From contig CAAGPV010000035.1 of the NCBI GenBank assembly GCA_900771975.1, positions 16,436 through 80,435 of the forward strand: DNA of 64,000 nt, read 5' to 3'. A program made the translations under genes and the position numbers. The notes under the pieces are model-generated. The model had not been told where the DNA came from and did not search any database. It was given only the letters and a program-made list of their open reading frames with translations. Positions 16,530-24,963 of this stretch are shown here, piece by piece. How positions within the stretch are numbered: position 1 is the stretch's first letter; the number at the start of each line of letters is the position of its first letter. This DNA comes from an uncultured Prevotella sp. (lineage in GTDB: Bacteria > Bacteroidota > Bacteroidia > Bacteroidales > Bacteroidaceae).

Positions 16530-17640
16530 GCTTATCTTTTTCCTTATCCGTTATAATACCATTATCTACCGAAAATATTTTATATGGCTTTTTACATTGT
16601 TTTAAAATTTTATCTAAGTGGTCCCGATTTGTATCGGTCATAAAAATTTGCCCAAACTCTTCACTTGATACTAAATGAACCAATCGTTCTACACGCAAGG
16701 AATCCAATTTGTCAAAAATGTCATCCAACAACAATAATGGAGTTGTTTTACTACACGTTTGCTTTAAAAAATAAAATTGCGAAAGCTTTAAAGCCAATAA
16801 AAACGTTTTGCTCTGTCCCTGACTCCCCTCACGTTTAAGAGGATAATCATCGAGAAAAAATTCCAGGTCGTCTCTGTGTATACCATAAAGCGAATAACCC
16901 ATTATAAGGTCTTTCTGTCTGCCCTTCTGAATAATCTCTAGTAAAGGTCCTCGCTGACAATGAGAAACATATTTAATGACAGAATGTTCTTGTGTACCAG
17001 AAAGTAGGTGAAAAATTCTATCAAACACAGGTATAAACTCATTTATCAAACTTTTACGTTTTGAAAAAATCAATTCTCCATTATAGGCCATTTGATTTTC
17101 AAGAACATCCAAAAGCAAAAGGTCTGGCTCTCCGTCTTTTTTCAATAGAGAATTGCGTTGATTAAGAGCTTTATTATATTTAGACAATGCATCGATATAG
17201 GTAGCATCCAATTGGGATAACAATACATCCATCAATTTCCGACGTTCATCGCTTCCTTCAGATATAATAGACGAATCAGCCGGTGTGACAAATATTAAAG
17301 GAATTAGGCCAAGATGTTGGGATAAACGCTTATATTCTTTTTTATTACGCTTGAAATGCTTTTTTGAACCTCGTTGTAAACCACAATAAATCTGAAGGTC
17401 TTCCCCATGTTCGTCTATATAGTTCCCTTCAATAATTGAGAAGTTTTGTGTGTGGTTGATTATAGACGAATCCGCTTTGGTTAAAGTACTTTTGCAAAAA
17501 GACAAATAACAGATAGCGTCCAACAGATTTGTTTTACCCACACCATTATTCCCGATAAAGCAATTAATCTTTGGAGAGAAAACGATATTGGCAGCCTTGA
17601 TGTTTTTGTAATTAACAAGAGATAAAGATTTTAAAATCAT
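16522..17640 (-). CDS. recF: DNA replication and repair protein RecF
   Basis: A 372-aa SMC-like ABC ATPase that assists RecA loading at gapped DNA. Walker A is GNNGVGKTN at about residue 30; the signature region is KREGSQGQSKTFLLALKLS; Walker B is PLLLLDDIFDKLD near the C terminus. The start at 17640 (MILKSLSLVNYKN) is chosen because family members begin this way; an in-frame ATG 36 bases upstream adds 12 unconserved residues. It is coupled to the DUF721 gene by an 8-base overlap. Confidence 0.95.
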   Translation of the reverse strand: MILKSLSLVNYKNIKAANIVFSPKINCFIGNNGVGKTNLLDAICYLSFCKSTLTKADSSIINHTQNFSIIEGNYIDEHGEDLQIYCGLQRGSKKHFKRNKKEYKRLSQHLGLIPLIFVTPADSSIISEGSDERRKLMDVLLSQLDATYIDALSKYNKALNQRNSLLKKDGEPDLLLLDVLENQMAYNGELIFSKRKSLINEFIPVFDRIFHLLSGTQEHSVIKYVSHCQRGPLLEIIQKGRQKDLIMGYSLYGIHRDDLEFFLDDYPLKREGSQGQSKTFLLALKLSQFYFLKQTCSKTTPLLLLDDIFDKLDSLRVERLVHLVSSEEFGQIFMTDTNRDHLDKILKQCKKPYKIFSVDNGIITDKEKDKHV

Positions 17641-17745
17641 GTAGGTGAAATTTTGGAAACTCCCATTTTTTTGCAAAGATAAACCATTCTAGACGCAAAA
17701 AAGAAAAAAGAAAGAATAAAATTTCAATATATGGGATAAATTCTG

Positions 17746-17753
17746 TAATTTTG
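17746..17753 (+). promoter_or_regulatory. promoter -7 box (TAATTTTG)
   Basis: TAnnTTTG match 38 bases before the ATG of the TPR protein at 17792, in the divergent interval with recF. No clear -33 box. Confidence 0.5.
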
Positions 17754-17791
17754 CCAACAATTGAAACAGATAAAAATAATAAAACAAATAA

Positions 17792-18493
17792 ATGACAACG
17801 AAGAAAAACGAGAAGGCAAATTCTTTAGAAGGAAGCCTCAATCAATCAGAAGCCTTATTCTTAAAGTACAAAAAGGCTATCATCATTTCAATATGTGTAA
17901 TTGTTGCCGTTATTGTTGGTTACTCGTTATACCATAATTATGTAGCGATACCTAACGAACAAGAGGCAAGTACAGAATTAGCCAAAGGGCAAGAATATAT
18001 GGCTCAAGGGCAATTTGACAAGGCCTTGAAAGGAGATGGCGCAACATGGAAAGGATTTTTGAACGTAGCAAGCGACTACAGTTCTACTGATGCCGGAAAT
18101 CTTGCAAATCTGTATGCAGGTCTTTGCTATGCCCATCTACAAAAAGCAGATTGGAAAAAAGCCCTCGAGTATGCTAAAAAATTCAATCCGTCTAATGATA
18201 TGATAATAAGCCCAGCTTCCCAAATGGCACTTGGTGACATATATGCAAACAACGGAATGTTGGATGAAGCTGTTGAGGCATTCAAAAGTGCTGCAAGTTT
18301 AGCTGATAAGCAAGCCACTGACAATACCAATAACAGCGTTTCTCCCCTATCCTTGAAAAAAGCAGGAATTATACTTGAAAGCCAAAACAAGAAAGACGAA
18401 GCAAACAAACTATATAAAGAAATTAAGTCAAAATACATAAACGCTGCTACTTATCAAGACATAGATAAATATATAGAACGTACAACAAAGTAA
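17792..18493 (+). CDS. membrane-anchored tetratricopeptide-repeat protein
   Basis: The 233-aa protein has a short cytoplasmic N-terminal segment, one transmembrane helix (about residues 30-50, AIIISICVIVAVIVGYSLY) and a periplasmic TPR region (about 60-225) with repeats such as GNLANLYAGLCYAHLQKADW and QMALGDIYANNGMLDEAVEA. The topology and size resemble YfgM/YfgC-type TPR proteins at the translocon, but that link is only by architecture. It precedes ribH by three bases, a pairing common in Bacteroidales. Confidence 0.85.
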   Translation: MTTKKNEKANSLEGSLNQSEALFLKYKKAIIISICVIVAVIVGYSLYHNYVAIPNEQEASTELAKGQEYMAQGQFDKALKGDGATWKGFLNVASDYSSTDAGNLANLYAGLCYAHLQKADWKKALEYAKKFNPSNDMIISPASQMALGDIYANNGMLDEAVEAFKSAASLADKQATDNTNNSVSPLSLKKAGIILESQNKKDEANKLYKEIKSKYINAATYQDIDKYIERTTK

Positions 18494-18496
18494 CTT

Positions 18497-18973
18497 ATGG
18501 CAACTGCTCTTCACAACCTTTCGTCCTATGATTTGGATAAAGTTCCCGATGCTAGTAATATGTGTTTTGGCATCGTGGTGGCCGAGTGGAACAAAGAAAT
18601 AACAGCAGCCCTGCTTGATGGAGCAGTCAACACTTTGGAAAAGCATGGAGCTCTTCCTGAAAATATCCATGTAAAAACTGTTCCTGGTAGCTTCGAATTG
18701 GTATACGGTGCACACCAAATGACACTTAATGGCGGATATGATGCCATTATCATTTTAGGATGTGTCATAAAAGGTGAAACCCCACATTTTGACTATATTT
18801 GTCAAGGTGTAACTTATGGAATATCTCGATTAAATGCTACAAGCGAAATACCTGTTATCTATGGACTTCTAACCACTTTCGATTTACAGCAAGCAAAAGA
18901 CCGAAGTGGTGGTAAACTTGGAAATAAAGGAGATGAATGTGCTATTGACGCTATAAAAATGGCAAAATTTTAA
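18497..18973 (+). CDS. ribH: 6,7-dimethyl-8-ribityllumazine synthase
   Basis: It condenses 5-amino-6-ribitylaminouracil with 3,4-dihydroxybutanone phosphate, the penultimate step of riboflavin synthesis. The 158-aa sequence shows the family motifs GIVVAEWNKEITAALLDGAV, VPGSFELVYGA, the GCVIKGETPHFDYI active-site segment (catalytic His) and the C-terminal NKGDECAIDAIKMA. Three bases separate it from the TPR gene; a 19-bp hairpin terminator follows. Confidence 0.96.
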   Translation: MATALHNLSSYDLDKVPDASNMCFGIVVAEWNKEITAALLDGAVNTLEKHGALPENIHVKTVPGSFELVYGAHQMTLNGGYDAIIILGCVIKGETPHFDYICQGVTYGISRLNATSEIPVIYGLLTTFDLQQAKDRSGGKLGNKGDECAIDAIKMAKF

Positions 18974-18985
18974 AAAAATCTCAAT

Positions 18986-19036
18986 AAAAATATCCCACCA
19001 AGTATGGTTATAATTACTTGGTGGGATATTTTTTTA
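18986..19036 (+). terminator. rho-independent terminator after ribH
   Basis: The 19-bp perfect stem has arms 18986-19004 and 19015-19033 (core TATCCCACCAAGTA) with a 10-base loop, running into T residues to 19035. The A run on the left arm means it could also stop the leftward LysR transcript. Confidence 0.92.
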
Positions 19037-19085
19037 TGAATACTTACAAAGTATTATCTCATTACGATTTTCATAACAAGTTTCA

Positions 19086-20003
19086 CTAATTATTGCTTAG
19101 AATATCTTTCAGCGCTAAATTTGTAAGTATAGTCGTAGACTGGCAAAGCATTTTTATAAATTCTTGGGCCGAATGTTTAACATACGAGTCCTTAAGGATA
19201 TGAATACATCCCTCCATTTCATTGTTGTCTGCCTCGATTGGCACCGCAACAACCCTATCCTTATTTATTACAGTTGATTCGGACAGAACAGCAACATAAG
19301 ATGCACGGTGAAGAAGTTCCAAAATTATATTGACATTATTAACTTCCATCTTAATATGGAAATCAATATCTTTACCAAATACAATTTTTTCAAATGCATT
19401 ACGAGCTTGAAGCCCTCTTGTTGGCAACAACAAATCATAACAACTTAGTTCTGCAAGTCCAACTGACTTTTTCCGAGACAATGGATGGTTTTCATTGACA
19501 ATCGCCGCAAGTTTATTACTGAAAATAATGCGGCTATCAATATCTTTATCATTTTTCAAAGGTTTAAAGGCCAAAACAAAATCGAGTTCTCTTCTCTTGA
19601 GTTTGCCCATCAATTCTTCCATTGTCTGATAACAAATATTTAACTTTACACCTGGGTATGCTCTTAAAAATTCCACTACAGTCTCCGACATAACCGTACT
19701 GAATGAATAAGTTATTCCGATGTTCAATTCACCAGTTAGCATTTTTTTCAGATCCTCTATGTGGTCGAAACAAGAATCCGTTGCTATAACTGCTTTTTGG
19801 GCATAAGGCCGCAATTCTTTTCCAGCTTCTGTCAGATAGACCCCATGACTATTTCTTTCAAAAAGGGGGAGACCAATTTCTTGCTCTAAATGGCTTATTT
19901 GTTGCGAAAGGGTACTTTGGGTAATATATAACCTACGGCTTGCTTCCGAAAAATTTAACGCCTCGGCCACTTTTAAAAAATATTTTAATTGTCTTATTTC
20001 CAT
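19086..20003 (-). CDS. LysR-family transcriptional regulator
   Basis: A 305-aa LysR protein: N-terminal winged helix (residues 1-60; FLKVAEALNFSEASRRLYIT then QSTLSQQISHLEQEIGLPLF) and a C-terminal periplasmic-binding-protein-like effector domain (about 90-300; GELNIGITYSFSTVMSETVV). The effector domain resembles the CynR/CbbR/OxyR-like group; no redox Cys pair typical of OxyR is evident in the expected segment. A -7 box (TATTTTTG on the minus strand, 20034-20041) is 30 bases upstream. The two transport genes upstream on the same strand are plausible targets, which is an inference. Confidence 0.9.
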   Translation of the reverse strand: MEIRQLKYFLKVAEALNFSEASRRLYITQSTLSQQISHLEQEIGLPLFERNSHGVYLTEAGKELRPYAQKAVIATDSCFDHIEDLKKMLTGELNIGITYSFSTVMSETVVEFLRAYPGVKLNICYQTMEELMGKLKRRELDFVLAFKPLKNDKDIDSRIIFSNKLAAIVNENHPLSRKKSVGLAELSCYDLLLPTRGLQARNAFEKIVFGKDIDFHIKMEVNNVNIILELLHRASYVAVLSESTVINKDRVVAVPIEADNNEMEGCIHILKDSYVKHSAQEFIKMLCQSTTILTNLALKDILSNN

Positions 20004-20033
20004 TACAATATTTTCTCTTCTACAATACGATTA

Positions 20034-20041
20034 CAAAAATA
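20034..20041 (-). promoter_or_regulatory. promoter -7 box of the LysR gene
   Basis: The minus strand reads TATTTTTG, matching TAnnTTTG, 31 bases before the LysR start codon. It indicates separate transcription from the exporter gene upstream. Confidence 0.5.
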
Positions 20042-20113
20042 CAATATTATTGGCACACCTTTATAATCTTCGCTTTACTTTTTATTATTAGGTCTTTCGA
20101 TAGCAGCTATCGC

Positions 20114-21532
20114 CTATTCTTCTATATGGTTTGGGAAAATATATTCACCTCGAGCTTTACGTCGGGCTATCAGAAGATTATATAGCTTTAGCTTTCGCTT
20201 GGTTTCTAACATACGATGAATGAATATATTTGGGATTGCCACTCCTAAAGCAATACACAGAATCACCATAGACGCCGTTATTGCATTATGCATAGCAATT
20301 GTTACTTCACCTACCACACCGTGCATATCTATAAAGGCAAATAACGCACGATACATTAAGACCCCTGGAACCATGGGTATTACACTTGGAATTGACAAAC
20401 AATGATGAGGCGTATGAAACCAATGCATGGCCATTGTGGCCAACAAACTTGCAAATGTAGAACCAACTAAAGAACCAATGGTCAGTCCTAAATCCAAGCC
20501 AATATTTCCCGTACTTGGTCCTAAGTTGACAAAATTTCGATTACAGATTGCTATAATTCCTCCAATAGCCACAACGGGCAATAACTTACGGGGAAGATTA
20601 AAGATCGTAGAGAATCCCATTGCTGATATGGCTGCTGCTATGGCATACTCTATATAGCTATGGTGAGGAGTCATTGTTAAATCATGTACAAAATTATCTA
20701 TACCACAAACCTTAATAGCTAATGCTATACCAAAAGCCATAGCAAGAACCATCATTAATGTATTAGTAGCACGCGTTATACCTATTTGTATATAGCCATC
20801 TAACATATCACTTACAAAATTTATAAGGGGCACTCCAGGTACAATAAACAAAGCGCATGCCAATAACGGATGCCACGGAGTTGAAGAATGTAACCATTGA
20901 GGAAGAACAGAAGCAAGTCCAGAATTCAATGTCAAAAAAGAAGATAGCCATGCCAACAATGAGGAGACAAAAGCTGCAACTCCAATAGCAACATAAACAT
21001 TACTTCCTTTAGCTCCTAAATACATTCTCAAACGAAAACCCAATATTGCAGCAATCGAAGCATACAGAAACGCTATCCAATCACAACCGAATTGTATACA
21101 AAAACCACCACAAGCAAACCCTCCGGCAATAGCAACTTGCCATGGCGTATAGTTTCGCTTGGCAGAACGAATTTGATTTAGCTCTTTCTCGTATTGGTCC
21201 AATGAATAATCTCGCTTAATCGCTTTCCAAGACAGGCGGCTGATCCTTATAAGGGCCGTCATATCTATACCATGACGTACACAACGCTTAAATTTTGTAA
21301 AAGAATGTTCATCATCACTATAGTTTACCATTAAGATATTGAAATTCACATACAAATGCAAATTGTCTTCCATAAGACCCAAATAAGCGGCTGTTCGCTT
21401 TAGGTTACGCATAATACGGGCTGTATCTGCTGCACTTTCCATTAAGAGGCAACCCGTTTGAAGTAGCAAATCCAACTTACGATATAATACCTCCGTTGTT
21501 ATTCCCGTTTTCCGTTCTTTCTCTTGTACCAT
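20114..21532 (-). CDS. threonine/serine exporter family protein (ThrE type)
   Basis: A 472-aa polytopic membrane protein joining both halves of the ThrE family. A cytoplasmic N-terminal domain (LLLQTGCLLMESAADTARIM, about residues 26-45) leads into about ten transmembrane helices from residue 150 on, with conserved stretches ALFIVPGVPLINFVSDMLDG and IPSVIPMVPGVLMYRALFAF. Many bacteria split this protein in two (DUF1212 and DUF3815); the fused form is the ThrE type. Predicted to export small amino acids. It lies 57 bases downstream of the AspT-like transporter and is probably co-transcribed. Confidence 0.9.
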   Translation of the reverse strand: MVQEKERKTGITTEVLYRKLDLLLQTGCLLMESAADTARIMRNLKRTAAYLGLMEDNLHLYVNFNILMVNYSDDEHSFTKFKRCVRHGIDMTALIRISRLSWKAIKRDYSLDQYEKELNQIRSAKRNYTPWQVAIAGGFACGGFCIQFGCDWIAFLYASIAAILGFRLRMYLGAKGSNVYVAIGVAAFVSSLLAWLSSFLTLNSGLASVLPQWLHSSTPWHPLLACALFIVPGVPLINFVSDMLDGYIQIGITRATNTLMMVLAMAFGIALAIKVCGIDNFVHDLTMTPHHSYIEYAIAAAISAMGFSTIFNLPRKLLPVVAIGGIIAICNRNFVNLGPSTGNIGLDLGLTIGSLVGSTFASLLATMAMHWFHTPHHCLSIPSVIPMVPGVLMYRALFAFIDMHGVVGEVTIAMHNAITASMVILCIALGVAIPNIFIHRMLETKRKLKLYNLLIARRKARGEYIFPNHIEE

Positions 21533-21589
21533 AAATTAATAAATTGTCATTTCATCTATTATTATATACAAACCATTCTATCTTTTAAC

Positions 21590-23278
21590 TTAGCCAAAAA
21601 CAAAGATCATAATTTGAATTACAATAATACGTAAAAACATTGCAAACGGATAGACTGTAGAATATCCCACAGTAGGCGAATCGCTTTCTGTCATATCATT
21701 TGCATACGCCAATGCAGGGGGATTAGTATTTGCACCGGCAAGAACACCCATCAAAGTAAAATAATTGATATGAAAAACAAAACGGCCTATTAATCCACCA
21801 ACCAAAACAGGCAACATGGTTATGATTAATCCATAGAGCACCCAATACAACCCCGATTGGGTTGCAACAGTTTCCACAAAATCTTTACCTGTTCCCAAAC
21901 CAACACAAGCCAAAAAAATGCAAAGTCCCAATTCCCTAACCATCAAGTTGGCGCTAATTGTATTGTAAGTGACCAAATTATATTTAGGGCCAAAATACCC
22001 TATAAGAATTGCAATTATTAAAGGTCCACCTGTTAATCCTAATCGTAAACTTTCAGAAATACCCGGTAGTGAAAATGGAATATTAGCAAGAATACAACCC
22101 AAAACAATTCCAAGAAAAATGGGAATAAGGTTAGGTACATTAAGACGACGCATAGAATTACCAAGAACTTTCTCTGTATGGGATATCGCCAATTCAGAAC
22201 CGACAACAGTAACTCTATCCCCCATCTGTAATTTTAATTGAGGCGTTGCAACCAAATCTACGCCCGACCGGTTTACGCGCGTTATATTGGCGCCAAAAGA
22301 ACTACGTATTTTCAGCTGCTCTATTGATTTACCGTTAATGCTATCTTTAGTAATAAGTATACGGCGAGTAATTAATTCATTGCTAAACTGATTCCAATCC
22401 ATTTCCACCGGTGTTCCCAAAAGGGCACATATCGGATCCTGGTCAGAAGGGTGAGCAACTATCAAAACTACATCACCCATACTTAGCTGGGTCTTCCCTC
22501 TTACAACTTCATGATGGTTATCGCTATTAGGTCTACATATTTGAGATATCATAAAATCACGTTTTAGAACATCTCTTATTTGTTTAACTGTACAACCCGA
22601 TATCATTTTATTACTAATCTTTACAGAGAATGTATTCAAGGTTACATCCTCTAACAGGCCTCTTCCCCGAACAGCAGCTTTATCTTCTTGCTTTTTGTTT
22701 ATTTGAAGTAAATATCTTAATATCAAAAAAGAAAAGATAACACCTAAAACACCCATTGGATAAGTAACTGCATACCCTGTTGCTATTGTAGGGGCATCAA
22801 TATGCCGTAAATCGCTATATGCCTGTTGTGCAGCACCCAGTCCAGGAGTATTTGTTACCGAGCCTGACAATATACCAGCTATTGTTGTAATTGGAGTATC
22901 TGTAAACGTATAAACTATTAAGGCTGTTGCGGCACCCAATAGTACAACTATGGCGACCAAGAGATTTAATTTTCGTCCACCATTTCTAAAAGAAGAAAAA
23001 AAGCCTGGACCAACTTCCAAACCTATTGAATATACAAATAAAATCAATCCAAATTCTTTTAGAAAGTGTAATAGATGTTCGTCTAAACTAAAACAGAAAT
23101 GGCCAAAAATCAAACCCGCAAACAGTATCCACGCCAAACCTAACGAAACGCCCTTTACATGTAACTTACCAAGACACAATCCTATTGTTATCACCAATGA
23201 CAGTATCATTACTGAATGGGCAACACCACCGCCCCACAATTCGGGAAAACCACAAAAAAGATTTTTTAATATTTCCAT
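21590..23278 (-). CDS. AspT/YidE-type putative transporter with RCK (TrkA-C) domains
   Basis: A 562-aa membrane protein: five to six N-terminal helices (about residues 15-190), two cytoplasmic TrkA-C domains (about 205-370; GRGLLEDVTLNTFSVKISNK and QMGDRVTVVGSELAISHTEK) and a second membrane half (about 385-560). The repeated motif GSVTNTPGLGAAQ in half one and GANTNPPALAYA in half two is diagnostic of the AAE/AspT family. Substrates in this branch (YidE/YbjL) are not established. A -7 box (TACCTTTG, minus strand) lies at 23305-23312, divergent from serS. Confidence 0.9.
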   Translation of the reverse strand: MEILKNLFCGFPELWGGGVAHSVMILSLVITIGLCLGKLHVKGVSLGLAWILFAGLIFGHFCFSLDEHLLHFLKEFGLILFVYSIGLEVGPGFFSSFRNGGRKLNLLVAIVVLLGAATALIVYTFTDTPITTIAGILSGSVTNTPGLGAAQQAYSDLRHIDAPTIATGYAVTYPMGVLGVIFSFLILRYLLQINKKQEDKAAVRGRGLLEDVTLNTFSVKISNKMISGCTVKQIRDVLKRDFMISQICRPNSDNHHEVVRGKTQLSMGDVVLIVAHPSDQDPICALLGTPVEMDWNQFSNELITRRILITKDSINGKSIEQLKIRSSFGANITRVNRSGVDLVATPQLKLQMGDRVTVVGSELAISHTEKVLGNSMRRLNVPNLIPIFLGIVLGCILANIPFSLPGISESLRLGLTGGPLIIAILIGYFGPKYNLVTYNTISANLMVRELGLCIFLACVGLGTGKDFVETVATQSGLYWVLYGLIITMLPVLVGGLIGRFVFHINYFTLMGVLAGANTNPPALAYANDMTESDSPTVGYSTVYPFAMFLRIIVIQIMIFVFG

Positions 23279-23304
23279 ACACCTTATTTATTTTAAATGC
23301 GCTG

Positions 23305-23312
23305 CAAAGGTA
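23305..23312 (-). promoter_or_regulatory. promoter -7 box of the transporter operon
   Basis: The minus strand reads TACCTTTG 27 bases before the start codon at 23278. Confidence 0.6.
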
Positions 23313-23517
23313 TTGGTTTTTACGAACGACATAAAACGTTTGTTTGTGATAAACGTAATAACAGCCATAGGCAATTTCTTTAAACAAAACCAATATGCCT
23401 ACTTTTTTCATAAAAAAGCTTCTTATCTGTGTGTTTCCAACAAAAGTAAATTAGCAATAATTGTTCAATGTCAAATAGAAAATCTAATAAAACAAATGAT
23501 TATCTATTTTTTTTTGG

Positions 23518-23525
23518 TAACTTTG
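23518..23525 (+). promoter_or_regulatory. promoter -7 box of serS
   Basis: TAACTTTG, 41 bases upstream of the serS ATG at 23567. No matching TTTG at the expected -33 spacing. Confidence 0.6.
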
Positions 23526-23566
23526 CTAAAAATTATATACATTCAACATATTAAAGTTTAAACGTT

Positions 23567-24856
23567 ATGCTTACATTAAAGCTAATCAGCGAAGAGACAG
23601 AGCGTGTTATCAAGGGTCTTGAAAAGAAACACTTTGAAGGAGCTCGCGAAGCCGTAGAAAAAGTGTTAGAATATGACAAGTTACGTCGCGAATCCCAACA
23701 GAAACTTGACGCAAACAAACAACAGCAGAACTTATTGTCCAAGCAAATTGGCGCATTGATGAAAGAGGGGAAAAAAGAAGAAGCTTGTTCCATTAAAGAA
23801 AAGGTAGCCGAACTAAAATCCTCAGATAAAGCAATCGAGGAAATTATGGAGAAAGCGCAACAAGATATGACTTCTGTTCTTCTTACAATTCCAAATATTC
23901 CCAATGAGAATGTACCGGAAGGAAAAGATGCCAATGATAATGTTGTCGTTAGAGAAGGTGGGATTAAGCCAAACCTTCCAGAAGATGCACTTTGCCACTG
24001 GGATTTGCTTAAGAAATATAATCTTGTAGATTTTGATTTAGGAGTTAAAATAACGGGTGCCGGCTTTCCTGTTTATGTTGGAAAAATGGCGCGCTTTCAA
24101 CGGGCTTTAGAGGCATTTTTCTTGGAAGAGGCTCGCAAAAGCGGTTATTTAGAAATCCAACCTCCTTACGTGGTTAATCAAGCATCAGGACTTGGAACAG
24201 GACAACTTCCTGACAAAGAAGGACAAATGTACCATGCAAATCTTGATGACCTATATCTAATACCAACCGCAGAAGTTCCCGTTACAAACATATTTAGAGA
24301 TGTCATTCTTGACGAAAAGGACCTCCCTATTAAAAGATGTGCATATTCAGCATGTTTTCGGCGTGAAGCTGGGTCTTACGGAAAAGATGTACGTGGTCTT
24401 AACCGTTTGCATCAATTCGACAAAGTTGAAATTGTTAGAATAGACACTCCACAACATTCCTATGAGTCGCTCAAGGAAATGTTAACCCATGTAGAAGGAC
24501 TTCTTCAGAAATTAGAGTTGCCATATCACATATTAAGGCTTTGTGGAGGAGACATGAGTTTTACTTCTTCTATTTGTTATGACTTTGAAACTTGGAGTGC
24601 AGCCCAAAAGCGTTGGTTAGAGGTTAGCTCTGTTTCTAACTTTGAAAGCTATCAAGCAAACCGCTTGCATTGTCGCTATCGCCATGCAGAAGACAAAAAA
24701 ATTGAACTGTGCCACACTCTAAATGGTTCAGCACTCGCACTCCCCCGAATAGTTGCTACCATTATTGAAAACAACCAAACCCCAGAAGGAATACGAGTTC
24801 CAAAAGTACTTGTGCCCTATTGTGGATTCGAGATGCTTGACGACAAAAATTTTTAA
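23567..24856 (+). CDS. serS: seryl-tRNA synthetase
   Basis: A class II aminoacyl-tRNA synthetase of 429 aa that charges tRNA(Ser) (and tRNA(Sec) where present). The N-terminal coiled-coil tRNA-binding arm spans about residues 25-105 (LDANKQQQNLLSKQIGALMK). Catalytic motif 2 reads CFRREAGSYGKDVRGLNRLH and motif 3 is LNGSALALPRIVATIIE. The length and motif order are complete. Own promoter and own terminator (24865-24904), so monocistronic. Confidence 0.97.
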   Translation: MLTLKLISEETERVIKGLEKKHFEGAREAVEKVLEYDKLRRESQQKLDANKQQQNLLSKQIGALMKEGKKEEACSIKEKVAELKSSDKAIEEIMEKAQQDMTSVLLTIPNIPNENVPEGKDANDNVVVREGGIKPNLPEDALCHWDLLKKYNLVDFDLGVKITGAGFPVYVGKMARFQRALEAFFLEEARKSGYLEIQPPYVVNQASGLGTGQLPDKEGQMYHANLDDLYLIPTAEVPVTNIFRDVILDEKDLPIKRCAYSACFRREAGSYGKDVRGLNRLHQFDKVEIVRIDTPQHSYESLKEMLTHVEGLLQKLELPYHILRLCGGDMSFTSSICYDFETWSAAQKRWLEVSSVSNFESYQANRLHCRYRHAEDKKIELCHTLNGSALALPRIVATIIENNQTPEGIRVPKVLVPYCGFEMLDDKNF

Positions 24857-24864
24857 GACATCAA

Positions 24865-24904
24865 AGAAAGCATTAAGTGAATGGCTTAATGCTTTCTTCT
24901 TTTA
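24865..24904 (+). terminator. rho-independent terminator after serS
   Basis: The 13-bp stem has arms 24865-24877 and 24885-24897 (AGAAAGCATTAAG and its complement) with a 7-base loop, followed by TCTTTT. It shows that an in-frame ATG at 24877 lies inside the hairpin and is not the start of the next gene. Confidence 0.88.
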
Positions 24905-24963
24905 AAGCCTGTTATTCCTTATTCTACCCTATTACTATCACAATTCTACTAATCATAGAGAAC

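Noticed and set aside
24877..24963. Upstream in-frame ATG for the NfnAB-like gene
   Set aside because: It lies inside the serS terminator hairpin, and the added residues have no family similarity.
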